DNA of 23,368 nucleotides from JAGVUD01 sp052033935 (lineage in GTDB: Bacteria > Armatimonadota > UBA5829 > DSUL01): the NCBI GenBank assembly GCA_052033935.1, contig JBPOJE010000113.1:1-23368 (forward strand), written 5' to 3'. The notes beneath the pieces were generated by a model. It searched no databases. It was not told where the DNA came from and was given only the letters and a program-made list of their open reading frames with translations. The translations under genes were made by a program, and so were the position numbers. This document shows positions 6,898-14,639 of the stretch, piece by piece (position 1 is the first letter of the stretch; the number at the start of each line of letters is the position of its first letter).

Positions 6898-7800
6898 GTG
6901 AAGATCAGCAGAAGAGGCTTCATGACGAGCGGGGCAGCAGTCATTGCGGGAGCTGCGCTGCCGGGAGCGGCGCGCGCGATGGCGCCGGTGGAGCGCGTGA
7001 AAGGTTCGCGTTTCAAGCTGAGCTGCGCCGCGTATTCGTACAGGAAGTATCTTACCGGCGCGAGCAAGGACATGGACCTATTCCGGTTCCTTGAGTTGTG
7101 CGCGGAGATGGGACTCGATGGGGCGGAGTTGACGTCGTACTACTTCGAGGAGCCTACCACGCCACAGTACCTGCGAAACCTGAAGCGCCGGGCGTTCCTG
7201 CTGGGGCTCGATGTGAGCGGGACAGCGATACGGAACGACTTCTGTGTTGCCCCGGGTGAGCCCAGACGCAAGCAGATGGACGAGGTGCGAATGCGCATTG
7301 ACCAGGCCGCCGAGCTGGGAGTGCCGGTGATCAGGGTCTTCGGCGGGTCGGCTCCAAAGGGCGTGACGGAAGAAGACGCACGCAAGCGCTGCATCGAGGC
7401 GATGCAGGAGGCGTGCGGAATCGCTAGCGAGCGCGGCATCATTCTTGGGATCGAAAACCACGGCGGCATCACCTCGACTGCCGAGCAGATTGTCGCTATC
7501 GTGAAGGGCGTAGACTCGCCGTGGGTGGGCATCAACCTGGACACCGGAAACTTCCGGGGCGCCGACCCTTACAAAGAGATCGAGATAGCGGCGCCGTACG
7601 CGGTGACCGTCCAGGTGAAGACGGAGATATCCCCGGCGGGCGGCCAGAAGGTGGAGGCCGATTTTGGCCGGGAACTCGACATCCTGCGCAGAGCCGGGTA
7701 CAGAGGATATGTCGCGCTTGAGTATGAAGCGCAGGAAGATCCGAAGACAGCGGTTCCGAAGTATATGGCGCAGTTGCGCGCGCTGGTTGACCGGCCGTGA
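6898..7800 (+). CDS. Tat-exported sugar phosphate isomerase/epimerase-like TIM-barrel protein
   Basis: A xylose-isomerase-like TIM barrel (AP endonuclease 2 superfamily). The GTG start at 6898 has GAGGAG 8 bases upstream. It opens with a twin-arginine signal, SRRGFMTSGAAVIAGAALPG (residues 4-23), and a likely cleavage after ARA at 27. The mature domain shows the alternating strand pattern with metal-site motifs: VIRVFGG (about 142-148), GIENHGG, GINLDTGNF and VALEYEAQED. Glutamates and aspartates in the last three are the usual divalent-metal ligands. Length is 300 residues. Proteins of this type isomerise, epimerise or eliminate keto-sugars. Co-location with a Tat-exported Gfo/Idh enzyme suggests both act on the same oxidised sugar outside the cytoplasm. 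Its TGA at 7798-7800 is only 29 bp before the next start. Confidence 0.85.
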   Translation: MKISRRGFMTSGAAVIAGAALPGAARAMAPVERVKGSRFKLSCAAYSYRKYLTGASKDMDLFRFLELCAEMGLDGAELTSYYFEEPTTPQYLRNLKRRAFLLGLDVSGTAIRNDFCVAPGEPRRKQMDEVRMRIDQAAELGVPVIRVFGGSAPKGVTEEDARKRCIEAMQEACGIASERGIILGIENHGGITSTAEQIVAIVKGVDSPWVGINLDTGNFRGADPYKEIEIAAPYAVTVQVKTEISPAGGQKVEADFGRELDILRRAGYRGYVALEYEAQEDPKTAVPKYMAQLRALVDRP

Positions 7801-7829
7801 CCGCGCCGGGAAGGATACAGGAGAACGAC

Positions 7830-9044
7830 ATGGGCAGACGAACTGCATACGTTTTGTGCCTGGCGGCCGGACTGGGGTTGCTGCTCGCGTCCGCCACCTT
7901 CGCCAAGCCGAAGGCCGGCGAGACCGAGGTGACAGTGCGCCCGGTTGCTGATATGAAGGCTTTCCCCCTGGTGATACCCCTTCCGCCGAGCTGGCTGAAC
8001 AGCCCGGTCACCGCCCGGGACACACTGGGGCGGGTTTACAGCCCGGCGCTGGTGAACTCAGGCAGCAGCGAGTATTTCAGCGTTCTGCTGCACGATCTGC
8101 GGGCGAGCGAAGAGTTGAAGATGATCGCGAAGAAGCGACGGGGGGGGACCCCCGCCCGGACTCAGGGACCAGCCGTACGGGTGAACAAGTCTGGCGACGA
8201 TGTGGAGGTCACGCTTGACGGCCGGCCGTTTGCGGTCATCCGCACGAACGGCGGGCCGAAGCCGCACGTGTGGCCCATCCACGGCCCGGGCGGCGTGGAG
8301 ATTACGCGGAACTACCCGATGAAGGACGTGGAGGGCGAGGACAAGGACCATCCGCATCACCGGGGTATGTGGTTCACGCATGGCGATGTCAACGGGGTTG
8401 ACTTCTGGGCCGAGGGCGGCGGCAAGGGTAAAATCGTGGTCAGGTCGGTGAAGACCGAAGAGCACCCGGACTGCGCCATCGTGAAGCTGGCGGACGACTG
8501 GATCGCGCCGGACGGCAAGAAGGTGTGCGTGGACGAGCAGGCGTTCGTGTTCTGGGGCATGGACGACCCGCGGGTTATTGACGTATTTCTGTGCATCAGG
8601 GCGACCGAAGGACCACTGACGTTCGGAGACACCAAGGAAGGCTCGTTAGGGATTCGCTTGCCCAAGTGGATGACGGTCAAGGCTGGAACCGGAAACATGA
8701 TGAACTCCACCGGCGCCCTGGACGCCGATGTTTGGGGCAAGCGCGCAACGTGGGTGGACTGCTGGGGCAGTGACGGCAAGCAGACATCCGGGGTCGCGAT
8801 TGTCGAGGGACCGGGAAACCCGAGACCCCCTTCGTACTGGCATGCGCGCGACTACGGACTTTTCGCGGCCAATCCGTTCGGGATCAGGGACTTCGCGGGC
8901 GAGCAGGCGGCTCAAGCGCCGATCTCCATCAAGAAGGGCGAGAAGCTGGAGCTGCGCTACCGGGTTGTCCTTCACAGCGGGGACGCCGGCGCGGCCGGGA
9001 TTGCGGCTTTTGCCGATCTGACGCTGCAGACGCCAAAAAGATAG
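7830..9044 (+). CDS. Secreted DUF6807 (PmoA-like) family protein
   Basis: The start at ATG 7830 is chosen because CAGGAGA lies just upstream and it gives a textbook Sec signal peptide (MGRRTAYVLCLAAGLGLLLA, then SATFA before KPKAG). The open frame extends further upstream to 7797, overlapping the previous stop codon. The mature 380-residue domain contains HPHHRGMWFTHGDVNGVDFW, the histidine-rich hallmark of the family annotated as DUF6807 or PmoA, together with PIHGPGGVEITRNYP before it. The family has a beta-rich fold and is common in sugar-utilisation clusters; the name PmoA (methane monooxygenase subunit) is a misleading legacy label. Clustered histidines suggest metal or sugar binding. 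It is the last gene of the tight 3694-9044 run and probably works with the two Tat enzymes. Its biochemical activity is not established from sequence. Confidence 0.82.
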   Translation: MGRRTAYVLCLAAGLGLLLASATFAKPKAGETEVTVRPVADMKAFPLVIPLPPSWLNSPVTARDTLGRVYSPALVNSGSSEYFSVLLHDLRASEELKMIAKKRRGGTPARTQGPAVRVNKSGDDVEVTLDGRPFAVIRTNGGPKPHVWPIHGPGGVEITRNYPMKDVEGEDKDHPHHRGMWFTHGDVNGVDFWAEGGGKGKIVVRSVKTEEHPDCAIVKLADDWIAPDGKKVCVDEQAFVFWGMDDPRVIDVFLCIRATEGPLTFGDTKEGSLGIRLPKWMTVKAGTGNMMNSTGALDADVWGKRATWVDCWGSDGKQTSGVAIVEGPGNPRPPSYWHARDYGLFAANPFGIRDFAGEQAAQAPISIKKGEKLELRYRVVLHSGDAGAAGIAAFADLTLQTPKR

Positions 9045-9132
9045 CCGGAGCAGCGGGAAACAGAAGAAGGGGAACGGCGGATTGCTGTAGAATCACTTCA
9101 GTCAGCTAGTCTTTAGCAAGGGAGTGTGTTCT

Positions 9133-10368
9133 ATGATATCAACCCGGTGGCGCCTGAGCGCCATGATGTTCCTGCAGTATGCGATCTATGGCGCCTGGGC
9201 CCCTGTGCTGTGGCCGTACATGACCGACGTCGAGAGGGGCCTGGGCATGAGCGATCCGCAGGCGGCGCTCATTTTCAGCCTGCTTCCTCTGGCCTGCATC
9301 CTGGCCCCGTTCACGGGCGGGCAGATTGCCGACCGGTGGGTTTCGACCGAGAAGTTCCTTGCGGCGGCTCATTTGATCGGGGGGATATTCCTCATCTGGG
9401 CTTCGCAGTTGACCGTTTTTGAACCCTTGCTGGTCGTGTTCGCTGTGTACACGCTGGCTTTTGCTCCAACGCTTGCGCTCACAAACTCGCTGGCGTTCCA
9501 CCATCTGTCTGATGAGAAGGACTTCGGGATTATCCGGGTGTTCGGCACGATCGGGTGGATTGTCGCGGGGCTGGCGCTTACGGTCTGGCGGCAGCACAAT
9601 CTCCTACCGAATGCGACCGACTGCCTGATGATGGCAGGAATCCTGAGCATTGTGATGGCTGCTTTCTGCCTCACCCTGCCCCACACCCCTCCCGCGAAGG
9701 ACGAAGCCGCGGATCCACTGGCATTCCGCGAAGCGTTTGTCCTTCTCAAGAACCCGAACTTCCTGCTGTTCATTGTCATCGCCTTCATCGTTACCACCGA
9801 GCTGCAGTTCTACTATGGCCCAACTGGTACGTTCCTTGAGCAACTGCTGGAGATTCCGAACGCAAAGATCCCGATGACAATGGCTGTGGCACAGGCCGGC
9901 GAAGTCATCGCCATGGCGTTTCTGCTCCGATGGGTGCTGAAGCGCTGGGGTGTGAGGCGAGCGCTTGCACTGGGAGTCATTGCGTGGCCGCTCCGCTATT
10001 TCGTGTTCGCCGCCGCGCCGTTCGGGACCGTTGAGATTATGCGCCCGCTGGTCGTCGCGTCTCTGGCCCTGCACGGACTGGGCTACACTTTCTTCTTTGT
10101 CGTGAGCCAGATATACGTGGATATGGTCGCGCCGAAGGACATCCGCGCTTCGGCCCAGAGCCTGCTCACGCTTGCCACTCTCGGGATAGGCAACTACCTG
10201 GGCACATTGTTCACGGGGTGGATTATGAACTTGTTCAAACCTGCGGAACACCCGGAGAAGTGGACGCACGTGTTTCTGGTGCCCTGCGTGCTGACGGTGC
10301 TCTGCGCGCTGGCATTCCTGCTCTTCTTCAAGGACCCGGAGCAGGAAGCGGAGACAGCCAGGGCATAA
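9133..10368 (+). CDS. MFS permease of the NupG/XapB (nucleoside:H+ symporter) type
   Basis: A 411-residue inner-membrane transporter with about 12 predicted hydrophobic helices. It begins RWRLSAMMFLQYAIYGAWAP, matching the NupG-family opening (lsi.mFLqyf.wGaW.v), and has GGQIADRW at the first cytoplasmic loop, a typical MFS motif. The start is ATG 9133 with AGGGAG 8 bases upstream; a GTG at 9124 falls inside that ribosome site and is less likely. Characterised members import nucleosides, but relatives in sugar clusters are common, and the position 88 bp after the DUF6807 gene suggests import of the product of the exported sugar enzymes. A strong intrinsic terminator follows, so this gene ends the transcription unit. 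Confidence 0.88.
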   Translation: MISTRWRLSAMMFLQYAIYGAWAPVLWPYMTDVERGLGMSDPQAALIFSLLPLACILAPFTGGQIADRWVSTEKFLAAAHLIGGIFLIWASQLTVFEPLLVVFAVYTLAFAPTLALTNSLAFHHLSDEKDFGIIRVFGTIGWIVAGLALTVWRQHNLLPNATDCLMMAGILSIVMAAFCLTLPHTPPAKDEAADPLAFREAFVLLKNPNFLLFIVIAFIVTTELQFYYGPTGTFLEQLLEIPNAKIPMTMAVAQAGEVIAMAFLLRWVLKRWGVRRALALGVIAWPLRYFVFAAAPFGTVEIMRPLVVASLALHGLGYTFFFVVSQIYVDMVAPKDIRASAQSLLTLATLGIGNYLGTLFTGWIMNLFKPAEHPEKWTHVFLVPCVLTVLCALAFLLFFKDPEQEAETARA

Positions 10369-10408
10369 GCCCACGGCCTTTCGGGGCATCTGGCTGCTGA
10401 TAGTTTGA

Positions 10409-10445
10409 GGAGTGTGAGACGGTTCGTGTCTCACACTCCTTTTTT
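10409..10445 (+). terminator. Strong intrinsic terminator after the permease
   Basis: A perfect 12-bp stem (GGAGTGTGAGAC with GTCTCACACTCC) encloses a 7-base loop and is followed by six T residues at 10440-10445. It lies 41 bp past the permease stop codon. It separates the sugar cassette from the ACT/PFL pair. Confidence 0.93.
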
Positions 10446-10540
10446 GTCCTTCGCCTGAGACGGGCGGCAGAACCAGGAATGCAGGAAGGCATGCACCGCA
10501 GGCCGAAACGGGCAGAGGAAGACGAGAGGGCCAGAAGAGT

Positions 10541-11101
10541 ATGCGCGAATACATCATTTCGGTTATGTCACGCGACCGGCCGGGGATTGTGGCGGCGGTG
10601 TCGGGGACGGCAGCGAAGCTCGGAGGGAACATCACGCATCTGAGCGAGACCGTTCTTCGGGGATACTTCACGATGATCATGTCCGTCGAAGCCCCGGACG
10701 GGCTGGAGCTTGAGACTCTGCGCGGCGGGCTCGCCATCGCTGGTCAGCAGGGCGAGTTCGAAGTCGGCGTGCTTCCGTTCGAACCGGAGCCGCGGGAGCC
10801 CGGGCCCGGCATTCGGGAGCGCTTCATCCTCACCGCCCGCTGCCGCGACCAGCGTGGGATCATTCACAGGATATCGAGCACGCTGGCGGACGCGGGAATC
10901 AACATTGACGATTTCTATGCGTACGTCCACGAGGGAGAGCTGATCATGGTCGTCGAGATCGGAGTGATGGTGGAGCACGTGCAGATGGAGATGGCCAGCC
11001 TTGCGCGGGAGACCGGCGTGACGATTCACCTGCAGCATATAGACATCTTCCGCGCAACAACGGAGCTTCAGGCCGTTCTGCGACTCGGGGACAAGAGGTA
11101 A
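10541..11101 (+). CDS. Double ACT-domain protein (GcvR / UPF0237-like)
   Basis: A cytoplasmic 186-residue protein made of two ACT domains, small ligand-binding modules that usually sense amino acids. The first begins YIISVMSRDRPGIVAAVSG with a GGNI turn (residues 4-40). The second begins FILTARCRDQRGIIHRISST and contains AGINIDDFYAYV (about 95-135). Both show the RPGI/RGII turn typical of GcvR-like regulators. UPF0237 proteins paired with PFL proteins are usually single-domain (about 90 residues), so this is the longer GcvR-like form. The ATG at 10541 has only a loose GAGAGGG upstream. It is separated by 3 bp from the PFL gene, and this ACT-PFL pairing recurs in other bacteria, so the two very likely act together, perhaps in amino-acid or one-carbon control. 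Confidence 0.85.
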   Translation: MREYIISVMSRDRPGIVAAVSGTAAKLGGNITHLSETVLRGYFTMIMSVEAPDGLELETLRGGLAIAGQQGEFEVGVLPFEPEPREPGPGIRERFILTARCRDQRGIIHRISSTLADAGINIDDFYAYVHEGELIMVVEIGVMVEHVQMEMASLARETGVTIHLQHIDIFRATTELQAVLRLGDKR

Positions 11102-11104
11102 GCC

Positions 11105-12468
11105 ATGCCGGGTAAAGACTACCACGGTCGCCATGCTCCAGGAAGAGCACTTGGACGTGCGGACCATCACTCTGGGGCTCGATCTGTTCGATTGCGCCGA
11201 CCGCGGAATCGATACGATGTGCGATCTGGTCAGGAAGAAAATCCATGGCCACAGCCGGAGACCTCGTGCGGGCGTGCGACAGGGTTTCGCGACGGTACGG
11301 CATTCCCATCGTGAACAAGCGGTTGGCGATCAGCCCGGCCTCGTGCCTGGGAGCGGGACATGACGAGGAAGGGCTGCTCCGCCTGGCGCGCGCCCTCGAC
11401 CAGGTGGCGGCGGAAATCGGTGTTGACTTTGTGGGCGGGTTTTCGGCGATGGTTCACAAGGGAATGACCGATTCAGACCGTACGCTGATCGGGGCGCTTC
11501 CGGAAGCGCTCTCCACGACATCGCGCGTGTGCGCTTCGGTCAACGCGGCGTCTTCACGCGCCGGCATCAACATGGACGCACTGCTTCTGCTGGGCGAAGC
11601 GATCCTCGATATTGCGCGGCGGACGGCGGACAGGGACGGGTTCGGCTGCTGCAAGCTGTGTGTGTTCGCGAACATTCCCGAGGACAACCCGTTTATGGCC
11701 TGGGCTTACAAAGGGACGGGAGAGCCCGAAACCGTCGTGAACGTCGGCGTCAGCGGCCCGGGCGTGGTGAAGCGCACGGTTGAAAGGCTGCGCGAATCCG
11801 GAATGCCGATGACGCTTGCCGATGTCGCCGAGGAGATCAAGAACACATCGTTCCGGGTAACCCGCACCGGAGAGCTTATCGGGCGGGAAGTAGCCCGGGA
11901 GATTTCCGCTCAGTTCGACACCGTGGACCTCTCACTGGCCCCCACCCCGGAGATCGGCGACAGCGTCGGTGAGGTGCTGCAGGCGATGGGCATTGCGCGC
12001 ATCGACGGCCCGGGATCCACGGCGGCCCTAGCGATGCTGACGGACGCGGTCAAGAAAGGCGGCACGTTCGCCTCGTCGTCGGTGGGCGGCATGTCGGGAG
12101 CGTTCATTCCTGTGTCCGAGGATTCTGCGCTGGCGGCTGCGGCGGAATCCGGCACGCTTTCGCTTGAGAAACTCGAGGCCATGACGGCTGTGTGCTCGGT
12201 GGGACTGGACATGATCGCTCTGCCGGGCGACATCGCCGCCGAAACTATCGCGGCGATTGCAGCCGATGAGCTGGCTATCGGAATGGTCAACCGCAAGACG
12301 ACGGCCATGCGGCTGATTCCCGTGCCGGGCAAGCAGGCGGGCGAACGGGCGGTATTCGGGGGGCTGTTCGGAGAGAGCCCGATTCTGCGAGTGGAGCGAT
12401 CCTCAGCGGACTGCTTCGCGCAGCTCGGCGGCAGGATTCCCGCGCCGCTGCAGAGCCTGGTGAACTAG
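11105..12468 (+). pseudogene. PFL family / UPF0210 protein gene read through two apparent +1 frameshifts
   Basis: The family signature is clear: LDVRTITLG and DCADRGIDTMCDLV in one frame, then AGDLVRACDRVSRRYGIPIV, NKR, VGGFSAMVHKGMT and a long conserved C-terminal domain (from 11245) in another. The pieces need two corrections, each removing one base: one between 11118 and 11130, another between 11244 and 11256. With both removed the span 11105-12468 becomes exactly 454 codons including the stop, matching the roughly 450-residue family, and the start falls 3 bp after the ACT gene. UPF0210 proteins are cytoplasmic, related in fold to pyruvate formate-lyase, with no firmly known reaction. The final 407 residues (11245-12468) are an intact frame with ATG, so a shortened protein is possible but would lack the N-terminal segment. 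Real decay or assembly indels fit equally. Confidence 0.75.
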
Positions 12469-12480
12469 CGACTTGTCCGG

Positions 12481-13293
12481 CTAGTGGTAGGTGGGCTGAT
12501 CGCCCGGACCAGACGACTCGCCCATCCCATCGAAATCCACCTGCTTGAGGGTGGCGACGCCGCCGCTGCTGAGGAAGAAACCTTTCTCGGTCGGTGCGCT
12601 TTCGGGGTCTCGTATCAGTTTTGCCCGGAACAGCCTGTCCTCGATAGCCAGCGCGATGATCTGCCTGAGCTGAAATGAATCTATTGAAGCGATGGCCTCG
12701 CGGGCATCGTCCGCCATTTCGCCTTCAGGATCGAGATCAACGACGCGGATGAACTCGCGTATCGCCTTGCCGAGTTCGCCTTTCTGCTGGTAGAGCACCG
12801 CCCGCTTGAAATGGTTCACTGCATCCGTCGGGTCGAGACGGATCAACTCGCTCGTAATCTGCAGAGCCTTGTCGAGCTGGCCGAGCTGGAGATATGCGGC
12901 GCCCATCAGGTCGCGCGCCTGCATGCTGTTGGGGACAGCGCGGATGAAGTGCTTACCGCGGTTGATCACCTCTTCGTACTGTCCCGTTTCGAGATAGAGC
13001 TGCAGCAGGAACTCCTGCGCCTCGGGACAGCGGCTCTGGGCGTCGAGAACGCGGCAGGCGAGGTCTATCGCTTCGTGGGTGCGGCCCTGCCCGCGCCGCA
13101 CACCGGCGAGACGCAGCAGGTAAGCCGTATTGCCGGGGTCCAACTCAAGCGCCTGCTCCATGCGTGCCGCGGCTTCGTCAAAGCGCCCATCGCGCGCGAG
13201 CGAGTCCGCCTTGCGCACAGACGCCGCAAGGCGGCGGCGCCCACCCGCGCCGAAATCGGACACTCCATTATCAGTCTTTGGCTGATCTGTCAT
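12481..13293 (-). CDS. TPR-repeat protein with a RiPP-precursor-like C-terminal tail
   Basis: A 270-residue soluble protein without signal or membrane segments. Residues 22-195 form about five TPR helix pairs, for example GRFDEAAARMEQALELDPGN (36-55) and ELGKAIREFIRVVDLDPEGE (173-192). TPRs normally bind other proteins. After the TPRs the tail 207-256 reads FQLRQIIALAIEDRLFRAKL, then IRDPESAPTEKGFFLSS and ATLKQVDF. By eye this resembles the leader-like domain of Franean1_4349/NHLP-type modified-peptide families (helix, D..FR..L..DP..A, then G..L). The last 12 residues are polar. It follows a Gfo/Idh gene by 18 bp on the same strand, so the two probably share an mRNA, and it converges on the PFL gene with a 12-bp gap. 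The TPR part is secure; the nature of the tail is a resemblance, not proof. Confidence 0.8.
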   Translation of the reverse strand: MTDQPKTDNGVSDFGAGGRRRLAASVRKADSLARDGRFDEAAARMEQALELDPGNTAYLLRLAGVRRGQGRTHEAIDLACRVLDAQSRCPEAQEFLLQLYLETGQYEEVINRGKHFIRAVPNSMQARDLMGAAYLQLGQLDKALQITSELIRLDPTDAVNHFKRAVLYQQKGELGKAIREFIRVVDLDPEGEMADDAREAIASIDSFQLRQIIALAIEDRLFRAKLIRDPESAPTEKGFFLSSGGVATLKQVDFDGMGESSGPGDQPTYH

Positions 13294-13311
13294 ACTCTGC
13301 CTGCCCCGCCG

Positions 13312-14346
13312 TTACAGCGGTAGGTTGACCGGCTCGCCTCTCCTGCTCGACTCGTAGATCGCCAGAATGAACTCAACCGCTCCGCGAGCTTCTTCTCCCG
13401 GAATCATCGGCTGCCTGCCTTCCATGATTGAGGCCGCAAAATCGCTTATCTGGCGGCGGTGTCCTTCCTTGCCGATGTCAACGGGGTTCGCCGACGCGCT
13501 TCCTCCCTGAAGATCCACAAGCTCGGGAGCGCCCTCTCCGTCTTCGGTCTCCCACTTAACTATACGTTCGCCTTCGAGCAGTATGTTGCCCTTTTCGCCA
13601 TGAAATTCCAGCCTGTGCCCCGGAGCATTCCAGACGGAGGTCGTTCCTTCGAGCACTCCGAACGCGCCGCTGGCGTAGGTAATGGCCGCAACAGCCGTAT
13701 CCTCGACCTCGATGTCGCGCACCAGATTGTCGCAACGGGCATAGATGGTGCTGGGCGGCCCGGCAATCCAGCGCATCAGGTCCACGCAGTGCACGCCCTG
13801 GTTCATGAGCGCGCCTCCGCCGTCCATTTCCCACGTCCCCCGCCACCCGGCGCTGTCGTAATACTCCTGGCTGCGATAGTACTTGATGTAGGCGTCAGCG
13901 AGAACCATCTTGCCCAGCTTGCCGCCCTGCACGGCATTATGCACGGCAATCCACAGCGGCTGAGTCCTGCGCTGGAAGATGCAGCCGAGGTTGACGCCGG
14001 CCTTCTTCGTTTCGGCAATGAAAGAATCTATGTTTTCGAGCGTGATGTCTATGGGCTTTTCGCTGAGGACATGCTTTCCGGCACGCGCGGCGTCAATGCC
14101 GACCTTTGCGTGCAGCCCGGAAGGCGTGCAGACGCAGACAGCCTGCACTTCAGGGTCATCGAGCAGCTTGCGGTGATCGGTGTACACGCGGGGATTGCCG
14201 TTCTCCGCCGCCAGCTTTTCGGCTTTCTCGGGGATAATGTCGCAGACAGCCACCAGCTTCGCGTTTGACGAGCCCTTGATTCCCTCTGCGTGCCAGGGCG
14301 CGATAACTCCGCAGCCAATGATCCCGAACCCAACTGCATCACTCAT
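13312..14346 (-). CDS. Cytoplasmic Gfo/Idh/MocA-family oxidoreductase
   Basis: An NAD(P)-dependent dehydrogenase of sugars, inositols or similar polyols. The ATG at 14344-14346 has AAAGG about 10 bases upstream and places the Rossmann motif right at the start (GFGIIGCGVIAPWH, residues 6-19). VCDIIPEKAEKLA closes strand two and SEKPIDIT is the conserved EKP motif with its catalytic-region lysine. The second domain includes GTWEMDGGGALMNQGVHCVD, where the final histidine and aspartate region matches the substrate site of this family. Length is 344 residues, typical. There is no signal peptide, unlike the Tat-exported paralogue at 5620, so this one works in the cytoplasm. The open frame extends 14 codons upstream without supporting signals. 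It is transcribed together with the TPR gene and divergently from cfa. Confidence 0.9.
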   Translation of the reverse strand: MSDAVGFGIIGCGVIAPWHAEGIKGSSNAKLVAVCDIIPEKAEKLAAENGNPRVYTDHRKLLDDPEVQAVCVCTPSGLHAKVGIDAARAGKHVLSEKPIDITLENIDSFIAETKKAGVNLGCIFQRRTQPLWIAVHNAVQGGKLGKMVLADAYIKYYRSQEYYDSAGWRGTWEMDGGGALMNQGVHCVDLMRWIAGPPSTIYARCDNLVRDIEVEDTAVAAITYASGAFGVLEGTTSVWNAPGHRLEFHGEKGNILLEGERIVKWETEDGEGAPELVDLQGGSASANPVDIGKEGHRRQISDFAASIMEGRQPMIPGEEARGAVEFILAIYESSRRGEPVNLPL

Positions 14347-14420
14347 GTTTCTTTTACCTTTCGGGGTAATGGGACGAAACGGCCGCACAAGTCATTCGAC
14401 GGCGGCTGCTCACTCGCTCT

Positions 14421-14426
14421 ATTATA
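14421..14426 (-). promoter_or_regulatory. Consensus -10 box upstream of the Gfo/Idh-TPR unit
   Basis: The minus strand reads TATAAT exactly, 75 bp upstream of the oxidoreductase ATG, in an otherwise GC-rich gap. The position 17 bp further upstream (CGGGCC) is not a -35 match, so an activator or an alternative sigma factor may be needed, or the box may be chance. No other convincing site was seen in the 293-bp gap apart from the palindrome at 14476-14488. Confidence 0.35.
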
Positions 14427-14475
14427 CACGCTGGCAGGCCCACGGCCCGCTCGGCTGCCACATTTGCCGCCGGTT

Positions 14476-14488
14476 CTTGCATTGCAAG
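14476..14488. promoter_or_regulatory. Palindrome in the Gfo/Idh-cfa intergenic region
   Basis: CTTGCA and TGCAAG flank a single T, giving a perfect 13-bp dyad. It lies about 50 bp upstream of the TATAAT box of the minus-strand unit and 150 bp before cfa. Small perfect dyads of this size in a divergent promoter region are compatible with a repressor or activator site, but no regulator is encoded next to it. Confidence 0.25.
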
Positions 14489-14639
14489 CACTCGGCCACG
14501 CCGGACAGGAAAAGCCGGCGGGCGTGTCGAAATCATGATTGCCGCGAATCTGCCGGCTGGTTTTGAGCCCGGCAGAGTGACAGCGACAGGACAACGCGCG
14601 CGCCCGGCCGCCGCGCCGGCGCCGCAGAGGAGGAACAGC

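Noticed and set aside
6928..6945. SGAA near the start of the TIM-barrel isomerase as a possible ApbE flavinylation site
   Set aside because: It lies inside the Tat signal peptide, which is cleaved, and lacks the surrounding FMN-binding domain.
9070..9125. TTGCTG and TAGTCT or TAGAAT as a separate promoter for the permease
   Set aside because: Spacing is 19 bp or absent and the matches are poor; the permease may simply be read from the upstream operon.
14535..14639. An N-terminal extension of cfa by 35 codons
   Set aside because: The extension is low-complexity and GC-driven, and the ATG at 14640 has an AGGAGG at ideal spacing.
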